Position numbers and translations under genes: made by a program
Part shown: piece by piece, positions 35,922 through 46,310 of the stretch
Position numbering within the stretch: position 1 is the first letter of the stretch
Layout of the letters: each line of letters opens with the position of its first letter
Notes under the pieces: model-generated
The model's database searches: none
Told to the model about the DNA's origin: nothing
The model's input: only the letters and a program-made list of their open reading frames with translations
Source: an uncultured Bacteroidota bacterium
GTDB lineage: Bacteria; Bacteroidota; Bacteroidia; Bacteroidales; GWA2-32-17
DNA: 52,524 nt
Assembly (NCBI GenBank): GCA_903872185.1
Contig: CAIQJL010000224.1
Span: forward strand, 1-52,524
Reading direction: 5' to 3'

Positions 35922-38090
35922 ATGATAAAAAGAATTCTAGTGTTCTTTGTTGCCTTGTTTATTGCTTTTGCAAATACTGCGAAAGCTGATGAAGGTATGT
36001 GGATTTTGTCTCTTATAAATAAAAATTACGATGATATGAAACGTCAGGGGTTTAAGTTAACTACTGACGATATTTATAATATAAATAAGGCAAGTTTAAA
36101 AGATGCAATTTGTGGGTTGAGCAATGAAAGTTATCCAATGGGATTTTTCTGTTCTGCTGAAATTGTTTCTTCGCAAGGTCTTTTATTTACAAATCATCAT
36201 TGTGGTTTTGAGTCGATACAGAGCAATAGTTCTATAGAGCATGATTATTTAACCGATGGTTTTTGGGCTTTTACAAAAGATCAGGAACTTTCAAATGAAA
36301 GCATGTGTGCTTCATTTTTAGTAAGAATTGAAGATGTATCCGATAGAGTATTAAAAGATATTACCGAAGATTTTTCATTTGAGAAACGACAATCAGCAAT
36401 TGAAAAAGCAATAAAAGAAATTGAAAAAGAGGCTGTTAAAGAAAAAGGTTATAATGTAGAAGTAGTTGATATGTTTGCAGGAAATCAATATTTTTTATTT
36501 GTTTTTGAGACTTTTAAAGATATTAGATTAGTTGGTGCTCCTCCATCTTCAATAGGTAAATTTGGTGGAGATACCGATAACTGGATGTGGCCTCGACACA
36601 CTGGAGACTTCTCAATTTTTAGAGTTTATTCTGGACCTGATGGAAAGCCTGCCAATTATTCAAAGGATAATATTCCATATAAACCAAAACAGTTTTTACC
36701 TATTTCTTTAAAAGGTCAAGAAAAAGGAGAGTATGAAATGGTTATGGGATTTCCTGGTACTACAGAAAGATATTTAACTTCATTTGGAGTAAAAGAGCAA
36801 ATGGAAGTTTTAAATCCCGCTACAATTAAAATCCGTACTGCAAAACTTGAATTGATGAGACAAGATATGGATGTTTCTGATAAAGTTAGAATTCAATATG
36901 CTTCAAAATATGCCGAATCTGCAAATTATTGGAAATATTTTATCGGACAATCAAAAGGATTAAGGCGTTTGGATGTTGTTGGCAAAAAACAGATTCTTGA
37001 AAAACAATTTACAGAATGGTTAAATAAAACTCCTGAAAGACAAAAATTATATGGAAATGTACTTTCTACAATTGAAAAGTCTTATACTGAAAACAAAGAA
37101 AAATCTTTAGCATTTCAATATGTTTCTGAAGCTTTATTTCAGGGAGGTGAAATTATTGAATTTCCATTGTCGGCAATACAACTTTATCAAGCTTTATCGG
37201 CTTCTCAACCAGATGAGTCTGTTGTAAAAAATATTGTTGAAGATTTACGCACCACAGGAAAAACATTTTTTAAAAACTACAATGTATCAACTGATAAAAA
37301 AATATTTATTGCTTTATTAAAAATGTATTACGAGGATCTTCCTCAAACATACCATCTAGAAATATTTTCAACTATACAGGATAAATATAAAGGCGATTTT
37401 AATCGCTTTGCAGATGAGCTATTTAAAAAATCAATTTTTGCAGATGAAAAACGATTTAATGCATTTTTAGATAAGCCTTCATTAAAAGTTCTTGAAAAGG
37501 ACTTGGCCTATAATATTTCAAGGCAAGTTGTTATGGAGTATTATAGTTTAAATGACATAGAAACTAACGCTGCTCTAAATGCAAAGAGATTATTTGAAAA
37601 AGGAATTATGGAAATGCAACCAGATAAACTTTTTTATCCAGATGCAAATTCTACTATTCGTTTAACTTATGGCACTGTTGGAGATTATAAACCTGCTGAT
37701 GCAGTTGATTATCATTATTACACAACACTGGCTGGCATAATGGAAAAAGAAGATCCTAAAGTTGATGAGTTTGTTGTAGCTCCAAAACTTAAAGAACTTT
37801 ATAATAAAAAAGATTTTGGTCAATATGCTTCTTCTACTGGTGAAATGCGAGTTTGTTTTACAACTAATAATGATATTACAGGAGGTAATTCTGGAAGTGC
37901 GGTTATTAATGGAAATGGTGAACTTGTAGGTATTGCTTTTGATGGTAACTGGGAAGCTATGAGTGGAGATATTGCTTACGAAAACACTCTGCAAAAATGC
38001 ATAAATGTTGATATTCGTTATGTGTTATTTGTTATTGATAAATATGCCGGTGCAAAAAATCTTATTGACGAAATGAAATTAGTAAAATAA
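35922..38090 (+). CDS. S46 family dipeptidyl-peptidase, DPP7-like
   Basis: The 722-residue protein has a signal peptide (1-22) and the S46 fold, seen in Bacteroidota enzymes that release dipeptides from N-termini in the periplasm. The catalytic His lies in LLFTNHHCGFE (His92/93) and the nucleophile is Ser657 in GGNSGSAV. Eighteen residues after the Ser, the specificity position in FDGNWE is Gly675. At this position DPP11 has Arg for acidic P1 residues, so a DPP7-like preference for hydrophobic P1 is inferred. The WPRHTGDFSIFRVY motif is typical of the family. Confidence 0.92.
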   Translation: MIKRILVFFVALFIAFANTAKADEGMWILSLINKNYDDMKRQGFKLTTDDIYNINKASLKDAICGLSNESYPMGFFCSAEIVSSQGLLFTNHHCGFESIQSNSSIEHDYLTDGFWAFTKDQELSNESMCASFLVRIEDVSDRVLKDITEDFSFEKRQSAIEKAIKEIEKEAVKEKGYNVEVVDMFAGNQYFLFVFETFKDIRLVGAPPSSIGKFGGDTDNWMWPRHTGDFSIFRVYSGPDGKPANYSKDNIPYKPKQFLPISLKGQEKGEYEMVMGFPGTTERYLTSFGVKEQMEVLNPATIKIRTAKLELMRQDMDVSDKVRIQYASKYAESANYWKYFIGQSKGLRRLDVVGKKQILEKQFTEWLNKTPERQKLYGNVLSTIEKSYTENKEKSLAFQYVSEALFQGGEIIEFPLSAIQLYQALSASQPDESVVKNIVEDLRTTGKTFFKNYNVSTDKKIFIALLKMYYEDLPQTYHLEIFSTIQDKYKGDFNRFADELFKKSIFADEKRFNAFLDKPSLKVLEKDLAYNISRQVVMEYYSLNDIETNAALNAKRLFEKGIMEMQPDKLFYPDANSTIRLTYGTVGDYKPADAVDYHYYTTLAGIMEKEDPKVDEFVVAPKLKELYNKKDFGQYASSTGEMRVCFTTNNDITGGNSGSAVINGNGELVGIAFDGNWEAMSGDIAYENTLQKCINVDIRYVLFVIDKYAGAKNLIDEMKLVK

Positions 38091-38164
38091 TTTTTTAAGA
38101 TTTGAAAAAAATGAATACTCTATAATATCGGCATTTTTTATAACTTTACGTCAAATTATTTTAT

Positions 38165-38755
38165 ATGTTAGAGTTACATTTAAATTTTCGTGAAATTTTC
38201 TCTGCATTTATGGTTTTATTTGCAGTAATAGATATTACAGGTTCTTTACCTATAATTATTGATTTAAAACAAAAACATGGTAAAATTGATGCACTTAAAG
38301 CAGCTTCTTTTGCTTTGGGCATAATGTTAATGTTTTTCTTTATTGGAGAACCATTACTTGGAATTTTTGGAGTAGACATTTATTCTTTTGCTATCGCCGG
38401 CTCATTAGTTGTGTTTTTTGTTGGACTTGAAATGGTTTTGGGAATTGATTTTTTTAGAGGAAGTACGCTTGATGGAGTAAGTATTGTTCCAATTGCATTT
38501 CCATTAGTTGCCGGAGCTGGAGCAATAACTTCTATGCTTTCTTTAAAAGCAGAATATCATGCTGCGAATATTTTAATAGCATTGGTCTTAAATATGATTA
38601 TTGTGTATATTGTAGTAAAATCTGCAGAGTGGTTTGAGAAAATTATTGGTAAAGCAGGAATTATGATTTTAAGAAAATTCTTTGGTATCATTTTGCTTGC
38701 TATTGCAATTAAATTATTTTTAACAAATACGGGAATTCATATAAGTACACATTGA
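38165..38755 (+). CDS. MarC family integral membrane protein
   Basis: The 196-residue protein has six predicted membrane segments and the family signatures FAVIDITGSLPI near the N-terminus and IVPIAFPLVAGAGAITSML in the middle. The name MarC comes from proximity to a resistance operon in E. coli, but the family has no demonstrated transport role. It stands alone downstream of the peptidase gene. The reading frame stays open for 26 codons after the TGA stop, but that segment is not conserved-looking. Confidence 0.85.
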   Translation: MLELHLNFREIFSAFMVLFAVIDITGSLPIIIDLKQKHGKIDALKAASFALGIMLMFFFIGEPLLGIFGVDIYSFAIAGSLVVFFVGLEMVLGIDFFRGSTLDGVSIVPIAFPLVAGAGAITSMLSLKAEYHAANILIALVLNMIIVYIVVKSAEWFEKIIGKAGIMILRKFFGIILLAIAIKLFLTNTGIHISTH

Positions 38756-38937
38756 CATTTAAGTTTTCCCTTCAACTGGTATTGCCTAGTTATAGCAATT
38801 TCTTGCTTTATGGCATGTTTTTACCGCCTCTTTTAGCTAATTTAAGTGTATGGGAACTCATATATTATGTTAGGTGATTTAAGTCTTGTTTTTAAAGCTT
38901 CTTTTGATTATTTTTACCAAAGCGAATTAATTTTTTA

Positions 38938-41900
38938 ATGAAAAATATTTCACTAATATTTCCGCTGTGTTATTTTAAAACTTGCTTATTTAGTCTGTTC
39001 TTATTTTTTTCAGTAATAAGTTTTGCGCAGGATTCTTTACGTTTAAGGTTTAATCATTATTCATCAGAAGATTTAAAAGTAGTAAAAGGTCTTTCTCAAA
39101 ATTCAGTTAATTGCATTTTACAGGATAAAAAAGGATTTTTATGGTTTGGAACCTGGGATGGCTTAAATCGGTTTGATGGTTTAAATTTTGTTATTTATTT
39201 ACCTGGATTAAAAGAAAGTAAACAGAATCTTGGTAATCAAACTATTCGTTCAATATTTGAAGATAAAAAAGCAAATTTGTGGGTAGGAACTGAATGGGGA
39301 TTAGCTTTATTAAACAGAAAAACACAACAATTTACTAAATATACCTCAAATATAAATGATCCAAATTCAATTCATTGTGATACCATTAATTGTATTAGTG
39401 AGGATAATGAAGGATTAATCTGGGTTGGTACAACAAATGGAATAAGTGTAATTAACAAAGTTACTGAAGAAATAAAAAATTATTCAAAAAAAAATAGTTC
39501 TATTTCTAGTGATTCAATTTATCAAATTTTTCAGGATAATTCAGGATTGATTTGGATTGCAACTGAAAACGGGTTAAATTGTTTTGATAAACAAAGTGAA
39601 AAATTTATTAAATATTTTACTGTTCCAAATAATTTAAATTCAATTTGCGGTAATCAGGTATATTCAATTATTCAAGATAATCAATCTAAACTTTGGTTTG
39701 GCACAGCAAATGGTTTAAACTCTTTTGATAAAGAAAAAAATATATTTACACGTTTTATAAACAATAATAATGACAACAATTTTATTAAAAACAATATTGT
39801 AACTAGTTTGCTTGAAGACACCAAGGGTCATTTTTGGGTAGGTACATTTGGCGGAGGGTTAAGCCTGTTTAACAAAGAAACTGGGAGTTATTTCAGCTAT
39901 AAAAATAATCCAAGTGATCAGTTCAGTGTAACAAATAATTTTATTACTTGTTTATATGAAGATAAAACAGGAATTATATGGATAGGTAATGCATATAAAG
40001 GAGTAGATAAAATAGATCCAAATTATTTTTCTTTTGATGTTTATCGTCATATTCCTTATAACAAGAATAGTTTATGTAATAATATTGTATGGGCTGTTTA
40101 TGAAGATGAAAATGAATTGTTATGGATTGGAACAGCCGAAGGTTTAAATATTTGGAACAGAAAAAAAAACATATGGATGCAATTTGTTAATGTGCCAGGT
40201 AATAATAAAACATTTTCTAGTAACAATATACGGTCAATATTTAAAGATAAAAAAGGGAATATGTGGATAGGAACTGATGATGCTGGTATTGACCGAATAA
40301 ATACAAAAACTGGTGATTTCACAAATTTTTCAAACGACAAAAAAAATATTAATTATTTATGTGATAATACTGTCTGGAATATTTTTGAAGATAATTTAGG
40401 ATTTATTTGGATTGGAACTTCAAATGGTCTTGCTAGGTATATTCCAAAACAAAATACATTTAAGTTTTATTTTAATAACAATTTAGATAATTCCAGTTTA
40501 AGTAATAACCTAGTTTATCAAATATTTCAGGATAGTAAAAATAATATATGGATATCAACAAGTAATGGACTTAATCTTTATAATCCTAAAAAAGATAATT
40601 TTAAAATATTTAAAACAAATAATAAACAAGGAACTTCAATTAATAATAATACCATTTTTTCAGTATATGAGGATGAATATGAAAATCTTTGGATATGCAC
40701 TATGGGTGGAGGTTTAAATAAATATGATATAAAAAATAATAAATTCACATATTACACAGATAAAGAAGGACTGCCAAATAATGTTGTATATTCAGTTGTT
40801 CCCGACAAGTCAGGTTTCTATTGGTTAAATACAAATCATGGTTTATGTCGTTTTAATCCAATAAATGGTGCATGTGTAAATTATGACGTTAAGGACGGAT
40901 TGCAAAGCTATGAATTTAATGGTGGAGCTAAATTGAGAACAAAAAGTGGAGAAATATTTTTTGGTGGAATGAATGGATTTAATCTGTTTTCCCCTGAAGA
41001 AATCCCAAATAATCAAACTCCTCCTATTCCAGTTATAACAAGTTTCAAAATATTTAATGAATTAAATTATCGGGAGTATTTTAATGGCGATACAATAGAG
41101 TTAAATTATTCAGACAATTTTTTTTCTTTCGAGTTTGCTTCACTTGATTTTTCAAAAGGTGCCAATCTTTTTTACGAATTTAAATTAAGTAATGTAAATA
41201 GTACCTGGATTAAAACTGATTCAGATCATAGACTTTCTGAATATACCAATATTGAACCTGGTATCTATAAGTTTAAAGTAAGAGCATCATCTACAAACTA
41301 TTTTGGCGATTCAAAAGAAACAGTTATTATTTTAATTATTAAACCACCATGGTGGAAAACTTGGATTTTTCGCATTGCTATAACAATATTTATTTTATTA
41401 TTAATTGGTTATATAATTAGAGTTCAGTATAACCGTATTCGTCAAAAAAACGAAATTGAAAGAACAATGCTTGAAATGGAGAAGAAAATTTTCGAAACAG
41501 AACGTAAAGCATTAAGACTACAAATGAATCCTCATTTTATTTTTAACACATTAAATGCAATTCAATATTTTATTTTTCAAAATGATAAATTGTCAGCCAA
41601 TAAGTATATTTCAATGTTCTCAAAACTTATTCGCCAAATTCTTGTTAATAGTCAACAAAATACAATATTATTAAAAGATGATTTAACCGCTCTTGATTTA
41701 TATGTGGAGCTTGAATTACTTCGCTTTGAAAACATGTTTGATTTTAAAATTTCTGTTTTCCCTGATGAAAGTATTTTAGAATATCAAATTCCATCAATGA
41801 TACTCCAGCCCTATGTTGAAAATGCAATACGGCATGGTTTAATTCATAGAAAAGAAAAAGGATTATTGCAAATTGTTGTTAGAAAAGAAGAAGAAGGAAG

Positions 41901-42147
41901 AATTCTATGTTTAATTGAAGATAATGGTATAGGTCGCGAAAAAGCCGAAGAAATAAGACAAAAAACAAAACCCGACCACCAATCACTTGGGATACAAATT
42001 ACAGAATCGCGTTTGCGATTAATTAACAAGCTGTATGGTAGCGAAATGTTTATAAAAACAGTTGACCTTAAAGATTCACAAGGTAATGCATTAGGAACAA
42101 GAGTAGAATTAAGTATTCCTGTTTTAGAAAAAACAAATAACATATAA
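38938..42147 (+). CDS. Two-component sensor: periplasmic regulator-propeller with LytS-type histidine kinase
   Basis: The 1069-residue protein has a signal peptide (ending about residue 30), then about 14 regulator-propeller repeats of the form I-x-x-D-x-x-G-x-x-W-x-G-T-x-x-G-L (about 45-660). A Y_Y_Y domain (about 735-800) and one transmembrane helix (about 806-828) follow. The cytoplasmic part is a His_kinase domain with the phospho-acceptor His866 in LQMNPHFIFNTLNAIQ, then the ATPase N box ENAIRHGL and G box EDNGIGREKAEE. It resembles the sensor half of a hybrid two-component system but lacks the fused receiver and AraC domain; a separate response regulator follows 3 bases later. The signal is unknown. 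Confidence 0.93.
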   Translation: MKNISLIFPLCYFKTCLFSLFLFFSVISFAQDSLRLRFNHYSSEDLKVVKGLSQNSVNCILQDKKGFLWFGTWDGLNRFDGLNFVIYLPGLKESKQNLGNQTIRSIFEDKKANLWVGTEWGLALLNRKTQQFTKYTSNINDPNSIHCDTINCISEDNEGLIWVGTTNGISVINKVTEEIKNYSKKNSSISSDSIYQIFQDNSGLIWIATENGLNCFDKQSEKFIKYFTVPNNLNSICGNQVYSIIQDNQSKLWFGTANGLNSFDKEKNIFTRFINNNNDNNFIKNNIVTSLLEDTKGHFWVGTFGGGLSLFNKETGSYFSYKNNPSDQFSVTNNFITCLYEDKTGIIWIGNAYKGVDKIDPNYFSFDVYRHIPYNKNSLCNNIVWAVYEDENELLWIGTAEGLNIWNRKKNIWMQFVNVPGNNKTFSSNNIRSIFKDKKGNMWIGTDDAGIDRINTKTGDFTNFSNDKKNINYLCDNTVWNIFEDNLGFIWIGTSNGLARYIPKQNTFKFYFNNNLDNSSLSNNLVYQIFQDSKNNIWISTSNGLNLYNPKKDNFKIFKTNNKQGTSINNNTIFSVYEDEYENLWICTMGGGLNKYDIKNNKFTYYTDKEGLPNNVVYSVVPDKSGFYWLNTNHGLCRFNPINGACVNYDVKDGLQSYEFNGGAKLRTKSGEIFFGGMNGFNLFSPEEIPNNQTPPIPVITSFKIFNELNYREYFNGDTIELNYSDNFFSFEFASLDFSKGANLFYEFKLSNVNSTWIKTDSDHRLSEYTNIEPGIYKFKVRASSTNYFGDSKETVIILIIKPPWWKTWIFRIAITIFILLLIGYIIRVQYNRIRQKNEIERTMLEMEKKIFETERKALRLQMNPHFIFNTLNAIQYFIFQNDKLSANKYISMFSKLIRQILVNSQQNTILLKDDLTALDLYVELELLRFENMFDFKISVFPDESILEYQIPSMILQPYVENAIRHGLIHRKEKGLLQIVVRKEEEGRILCLIEDNGIGREKAEEIRQKTKPDHQSLGIQITESRLRLINKLYGSEMFIKTVDLKDSQGNALGTRVELSIPVLEKTNNI

Positions 42148-42150
42148 ATT

Positions 42151-42900
42151 ATGATCAAGGCTGTAATAGTTGATGATGAAAAAAAATCGGTACAAACAAT
42201 GTCATTAATGTTAAATGAATATTGTACTGATGTTGAAGTAGTAGGTTTTGCACATTCTGCTATTGAAGGAGCAAAGGAAGTTATTTGTAAAAAGCCAGAT
42301 CTTTTATTTCTTGATGTTGAAATGACAGGCGGAAGTGGATTTGATCTTTTAGAAAGTTTGCCCGAAAGAAATTTTAAAGTAATATTTGTTACAGCGCATG
42401 ATCATTATGCATTAAAAGCAATTAAATTTCATGCAATTGATTATATTTTAAAACCAATAGATGTTGAAGAACTAAAAAGTGCTGTTGCAAATTTTAAATC
42501 ACAAATAAGCGATATTTTAAAAGTGCCATCTGATATTGAAAGACTGCTTGAGCATATGAAAGTTCAAAGAGTTAAAAAGGTAGTATTGCCTACGGCAAAT
42601 GGAGTGGAATATATTTCAATAGACGATATTTTATATTTAGCGGCAGATCGCAGTTATACAATTATTTACTTAAAAAACAATAAGAATATTCTTGTTTCAA
42701 AAGGATTAAATGAAGTGGAAGAACAATTTCCATCTGAAGACTTTTTTAGAATTCATAAATCGCATTCTGTAAATCTTGCATTTGTAAAAAAACATTTGAA
42801 GATAGATGGTGGTATAGTCGAGTTAACCGATGGAACCAAGCTTTATATTGCAAGAAGCAAAAAAGATGAGTTCGCAATTGCAATGCAAAAATTTCTTTAA
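42151..42900 (+). CDS. LytTR-family response regulator
   Basis: The 249-residue protein has an N-terminal receiver (AVIVDDEKKS, phospho-acceptor Asp55 in LFLDVEMTGGSG, KAIKFHAIDYILKPID with the conserved Lys) and a C-terminal LytTR DNA-binding domain (about 145-249; VEYISIDDILYLAADRSYT, FFRIHKSHSVNLAFV). It starts 3 bases after the sensor gene, so the two form a cognate pair. The target promoter cannot be told from the window. Confidence 0.95.
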   Translation: MIKAVIVDDEKKSVQTMSLMLNEYCTDVEVVGFAHSAIEGAKEVICKKPDLLFLDVEMTGGSGFDLLESLPERNFKVIFVTAHDHYALKAIKFHAIDYILKPIDVEELKSAVANFKSQISDILKVPSDIERLLEHMKVQRVKKVVLPTANGVEYISIDDILYLAADRSYTIIYLKNNKNILVSKGLNEVEEQFPSEDFFRIHKSHSVNLAFVKKHLKIDGGIVELTDGTKLYIARSKKDEFAIAMQKFL

Positions 42901-42918
42901 TTATTCTTTCGCTTTTCC

Positions 42919-42986
42919 CTCAGAGTCTCCTGCAAGGGATTCTGAGCATTTCGGCCCTCTTTTTTTCCCTACGGGATTCTGAGCAT
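42919..42986. repeat. Intergenic hairpin with duplicated 14-base element
   Basis: CTCAGAGTCTC (42919-42929) pairs with GGGATTCTGAG (42936-42946), with two G-U pairs. The segment GGGATTCTGAGCAT occurs at 42936-42949 and again, identically, at 42973-42986. It follows the response regulator stop by about 20 bases. It may be a decayed intergenic repeat or a processed 3' hairpin; no other copy was noticed. Confidence 0.6.
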
Positions 42987-43092
42987 AAAAACCTAAACAG
43001 AGTTATTAAACGCAAATGTTTGATAAGTTTTAACTTTAACCCACATAACCCAAGTAAAAAACAATTAGGTTTGATCTGAAATATTTTATACT

Positions 43093-45882
43093 ATGGGCAA
43101 AATAGCTCGAAACATAATTTTACTTCTTCTTGCATTAATTATAATTTCGGGTTCGGTTATAAGTTATTTTTATTTTAACAAAGAAGAAATTGTAGTAACT
43201 CAATTATTAAAAGCAGTGCCTACCGATGCTGTTATTGTAATTGAGTGTAAAAACGCTAGCACTTTTTTTAATCACCTTCAAACAAAAAGTAACGTTTGGA
43301 ATTTGTTAATTCAAATTCCCGAAATTGCTGAAATAAATTCTAAGGTTACTTGGCTCGATAGTCTTTTTATCCATTCAAAAGATTTAAATGCTATTTCTGC
43401 TAAGGGGCCTTTAGTTGTTTCTATTCACCTCTCAGGAAATAAAAGAAATGAAAGTTTGTTTATAATGAATTTTGGTTCTTTTATTACAGAGGAAAAGGTT
43501 AAGGCTTTTTTGAAAAGTGAATTCGGAGATAGTATTAAAATTTCTGAAAGAAATTATAACGATGCATTAATGTACAATACCGAACTCCCTGAAAATGCTA
43601 AAATCAAGAATTTTAGTTGGGCAATGCCACAAGGAGTTTTTGTTTTTAGCGAATCTTCATTACTAGTTGAAGATGCTATTAGGCAATTAAAATCCGATTA
43701 CTCGTTGTTAAATATTTCTGGATTTAGAAAAGTTTTAGAAACAGCAGGTAAAAATGTTGATGGAAATATTTATATAAATCATAAAGCATTTTCTCCTTTT
43801 GTTGCTGTTCAGCTTGCAAATTGTTATCAGAAATCTGTTTCGTCTTCAACAAATATTGCAGATTGGAGCGAAATTGATTTTCACGTAAAACCGGATATGT
43901 TTATGTTTAATGGTTTTACTTATCCTGGCGATTCTATTGCCAATTATATGAATATTTTTATGAGTCAGGAACCTCAAAAATTTTCAACTTCTGAGGTAAT
44001 GCCAGGTGATGTTTATTCTTATGTATTTTTAGGTATCAGCGATTTTAAAAAATATTTAACAGATTACAAAAATTATTTAGAAGCAGGTGGTAAAATAAAC
44101 TCATATAACAAGGAGATTGATATAATTAAAAAAAATTATCAGATTGATATTGAGGCTGCTTTTGGTAGTTTAATTGATGGAGAAGTGGTTATGGCTTTTG
44201 CCGATAATCAGTTATCGGTAAAGGATACCACAAAATCAGAGTATGTTTTTATAAAAACAAAAAGTCGAAGTATAACCGAAGAAGGAATGACTTTATTAAT
44301 GAATAAAATTGCTAAAATCCAAAATCGAAAACCAGAATCATATAAATCTTTATGTGTTATTGATGACGAAACCTCTTTCCCTATGTATTCATTGCCAATT
44401 AAAAATATTGGAGGTTTACTCTTTGGGAATATATTTGATAGAGTTCCTACTTCTTATTTTACTTATTTAGATAATTATCTTGTATTTAGTTCCTCAAAGT
44501 TAGCTTTAACAAAATTACACCACTCTTATTTACTTAAAAAAACACTCGCAAATGATGGCTTTTATCAGAGTTATACTGAGAATTTGGATTCAAAAAGTAA
44601 TTTCCTTTTTTATATTGATTTATCCAGAGCAAAGGATTTTGCAGCTGGTTTTTTAAATAAAAATTTAGCCGAAACATTTAACACAAATTTTGAAGTTTTA
44701 AAAAGACTTGATGCAATCTCATGCCAGATGAATGTTTCAAGAGGGATGATTTATAATAGTATTATAATAAAGTATAATCCCGAGGCAAAAGAGAAAACTC
44801 ATACTGTATGGGAAAGTCGCTTAGATTCTACAATATCGCAAAAACCATATTTTTTAATTAATCATTTAACAGAAGAAAAAGAAGTTTTTGTGCAAGATGA
44901 CGGACGTACACTTTATCTTATTAATAGCACAGGCAGAATACTGTGGAAAAATAATATTACCGAAACAATTATGAGTGATGTTTTTCAGGTTGATGCTTTT
45001 AAAAATAAAAAACTTCAATACCTTTTTAATACAAGAAATTACATCTATTTAATTGATAGGAATGGTGATTATCTTGATCGTTTTCCAATTAAGTTACAAG
45101 CTCCTGCAACAAATGGTATAAGTATTTCAGATTTTGATGGTAAAGGAAATATAAGAATATTTGTAGCTTGTTCTGATAAAAAAGTATATTGTTATACTCC
45201 AGATGGAAATTTAGTAAAAGACTGGAAATTTGAACAGACTGATAATTTTGTTTGTCAGCCAATTCAATTTTTCAAAGTAAAAGATAAACAATATGTAGTA
45301 TTTGCTGATACTTTAAAGTGTTACTTCCTTGACAAAAAGGGAAAAGAGATATTAAAATTAAAAGAGTATTTTCCAAGGAATAAAAATAGTCGTTTCTTCT
45401 TTGAACCGAAAAATCCTGAAACAGAAGATAGAATTGTCACAACAACAGTTGATGGTGGTATAAGATATATTTATTTTGATGGTACTATCAAAAAATTAAC
45501 AATTGACAAATTTTCACAAAATCATTTTTTCGATTATCGTGATATGGACGGTGATGGATATTGCGAATTTATTTATTTGGACGAAGATGAACTTTCGATA
45601 TTTAACAGATTAAAAAAGAAAACTTGTTCTTTTGGCTTGCCAGAAACTTCTACGTTTAGGCCTGTTTATTATGAGTTTCCGGGTGCTAAACATAAAATAG
45701 GAGTTGTTTGTAAAGAAAGTAACAAAATATACTTAATAGATAAAGATGGTAATTTACCAAAAGGTTTTCCACTTGATGGAGGTACACCTTTTAGCGTAAG
45801 TCATTTTAATACCACAGGTAGAATGTATAATTTAATTGTAGGAAATAAAGATGGTTTCTTATATAATTACGAAGTTTATTAA
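43093..45882 (+). CDS. Membrane-anchored protein with C-terminal propeller-like repeats, function unknown
   Basis: The 929-residue protein has an uncleaved-looking N-terminal membrane segment (about 6-28), then a periplasmic part beginning LLKAVPTDAVIVIECKNAS, which recalls DUF3352-type proteins. From about residue 590 short repeats of the form strand-x-D-x-x-G-x-x-x-x (for example DRNGDYLDRFP, DFDGKGNIRIF, DMDGDGYCEFIYL, DKDGNLPKGFP) suggest a PQQ/WD-like or FG-GAP-like propeller with calcium-type loops. No enzyme motif was seen. It is monocistronic. Confidence 0.65.
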   Translation: MGKIARNIILLLLALIIISGSVISYFYFNKEEIVVTQLLKAVPTDAVIVIECKNASTFFNHLQTKSNVWNLLIQIPEIAEINSKVTWLDSLFIHSKDLNAISAKGPLVVSIHLSGNKRNESLFIMNFGSFITEEKVKAFLKSEFGDSIKISERNYNDALMYNTELPENAKIKNFSWAMPQGVFVFSESSLLVEDAIRQLKSDYSLLNISGFRKVLETAGKNVDGNIYINHKAFSPFVAVQLANCYQKSVSSSTNIADWSEIDFHVKPDMFMFNGFTYPGDSIANYMNIFMSQEPQKFSTSEVMPGDVYSYVFLGISDFKKYLTDYKNYLEAGGKINSYNKEIDIIKKNYQIDIEAAFGSLIDGEVVMAFADNQLSVKDTTKSEYVFIKTKSRSITEEGMTLLMNKIAKIQNRKPESYKSLCVIDDETSFPMYSLPIKNIGGLLFGNIFDRVPTSYFTYLDNYLVFSSSKLALTKLHHSYLLKKTLANDGFYQSYTENLDSKSNFLFYIDLSRAKDFAAGFLNKNLAETFNTNFEVLKRLDAISCQMNVSRGMIYNSIIIKYNPEAKEKTHTVWESRLDSTISQKPYFLINHLTEEKEVFVQDDGRTLYLINSTGRILWKNNITETIMSDVFQVDAFKNKKLQYLFNTRNYIYLIDRNGDYLDRFPIKLQAPATNGISISDFDGKGNIRIFVACSDKKVYCYTPDGNLVKDWKFEQTDNFVCQPIQFFKVKDKQYVVFADTLKCYFLDKKGKEILKLKEYFPRNKNSRFFFEPKNPETEDRIVTTTVDGGIRYIYFDGTIKKLTIDKFSQNHFFDYRDMDGDGYCEFIYLDEDELSIFNRLKKKTCSFGLPETSTFRPVYYEFPGAKHKIGVVCKESNKIYLIDKDGNLPKGFPLDGGTPFSVSHFNTTGRMYNLIVGNKDGFLYNYEVY

Positions 45883-45937
45883 GCAGTTATCTTTTTCTAT
45901 TCTAATTGTAAAAGATTTTTTAAGTTAGTTATTAGCT

Positions 45938-46267
45938 TTACCACTTCTTAAAAATAAAGAATACTGCAAGTACCATAAATGCAAATCCAACAATATAATT
46001 CCATTTTAAACTTTCGTTTAAATAGAGTACTGCAAAGGCCGAAAATACTACAAGACCTATTACTTCCTGAATGGTTTTTAATTCAAAAGCATTAAACTGT
46101 CCATACCCTACTCTGTTTGCTGGAACCATAAAACAATATTCAACAAAGGCAATAAGCCATGAAATAAGTACAACTTTCCACAGTGTTACATCTTTAAATT
46201 TTAAATGACCATACCATGCAATAGTCATAAAAATATTTGAAACAGTAAGTAATAGGATGGTCCACAT
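45938..46267 (-). CDS. DUF486 / DMT-superfamily small membrane protein
   Basis: The 109-residue protein has four predicted helices. MWTILLLTVSNIFMTIAWYGHLKFK, YCFMVPANRVGYG and AFELKTIQEVIGLVVFS match the DUF486 family, a relative of small drug/metabolite transporters. Substrate and partner are unknown. It is convergent with the preceding gene. Confidence 0.85.
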   Translation of the reverse strand: MWTILLLTVSNIFMTIAWYGHLKFKDVTLWKVVLISWLIAFVEYCFMVPANRVGYGQFNAFELKTIQEVIGLVVFSAFAVLYLNESLKWNYIVGFAFMVLAVFFIFKKW

Positions 46268-46310
46268 AATTTAATTTTTAAGTAAAGATAAATGTAATAC
46301 CGATATATTT

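Noticed and set aside
38753-38836. Second Sec candidate: TGA ending the MarC-family gene, with 26 more open codons
   Set aside because: The protein is already full length for the family, the extension looks random, and no hairpin follows at SECIS spacing.
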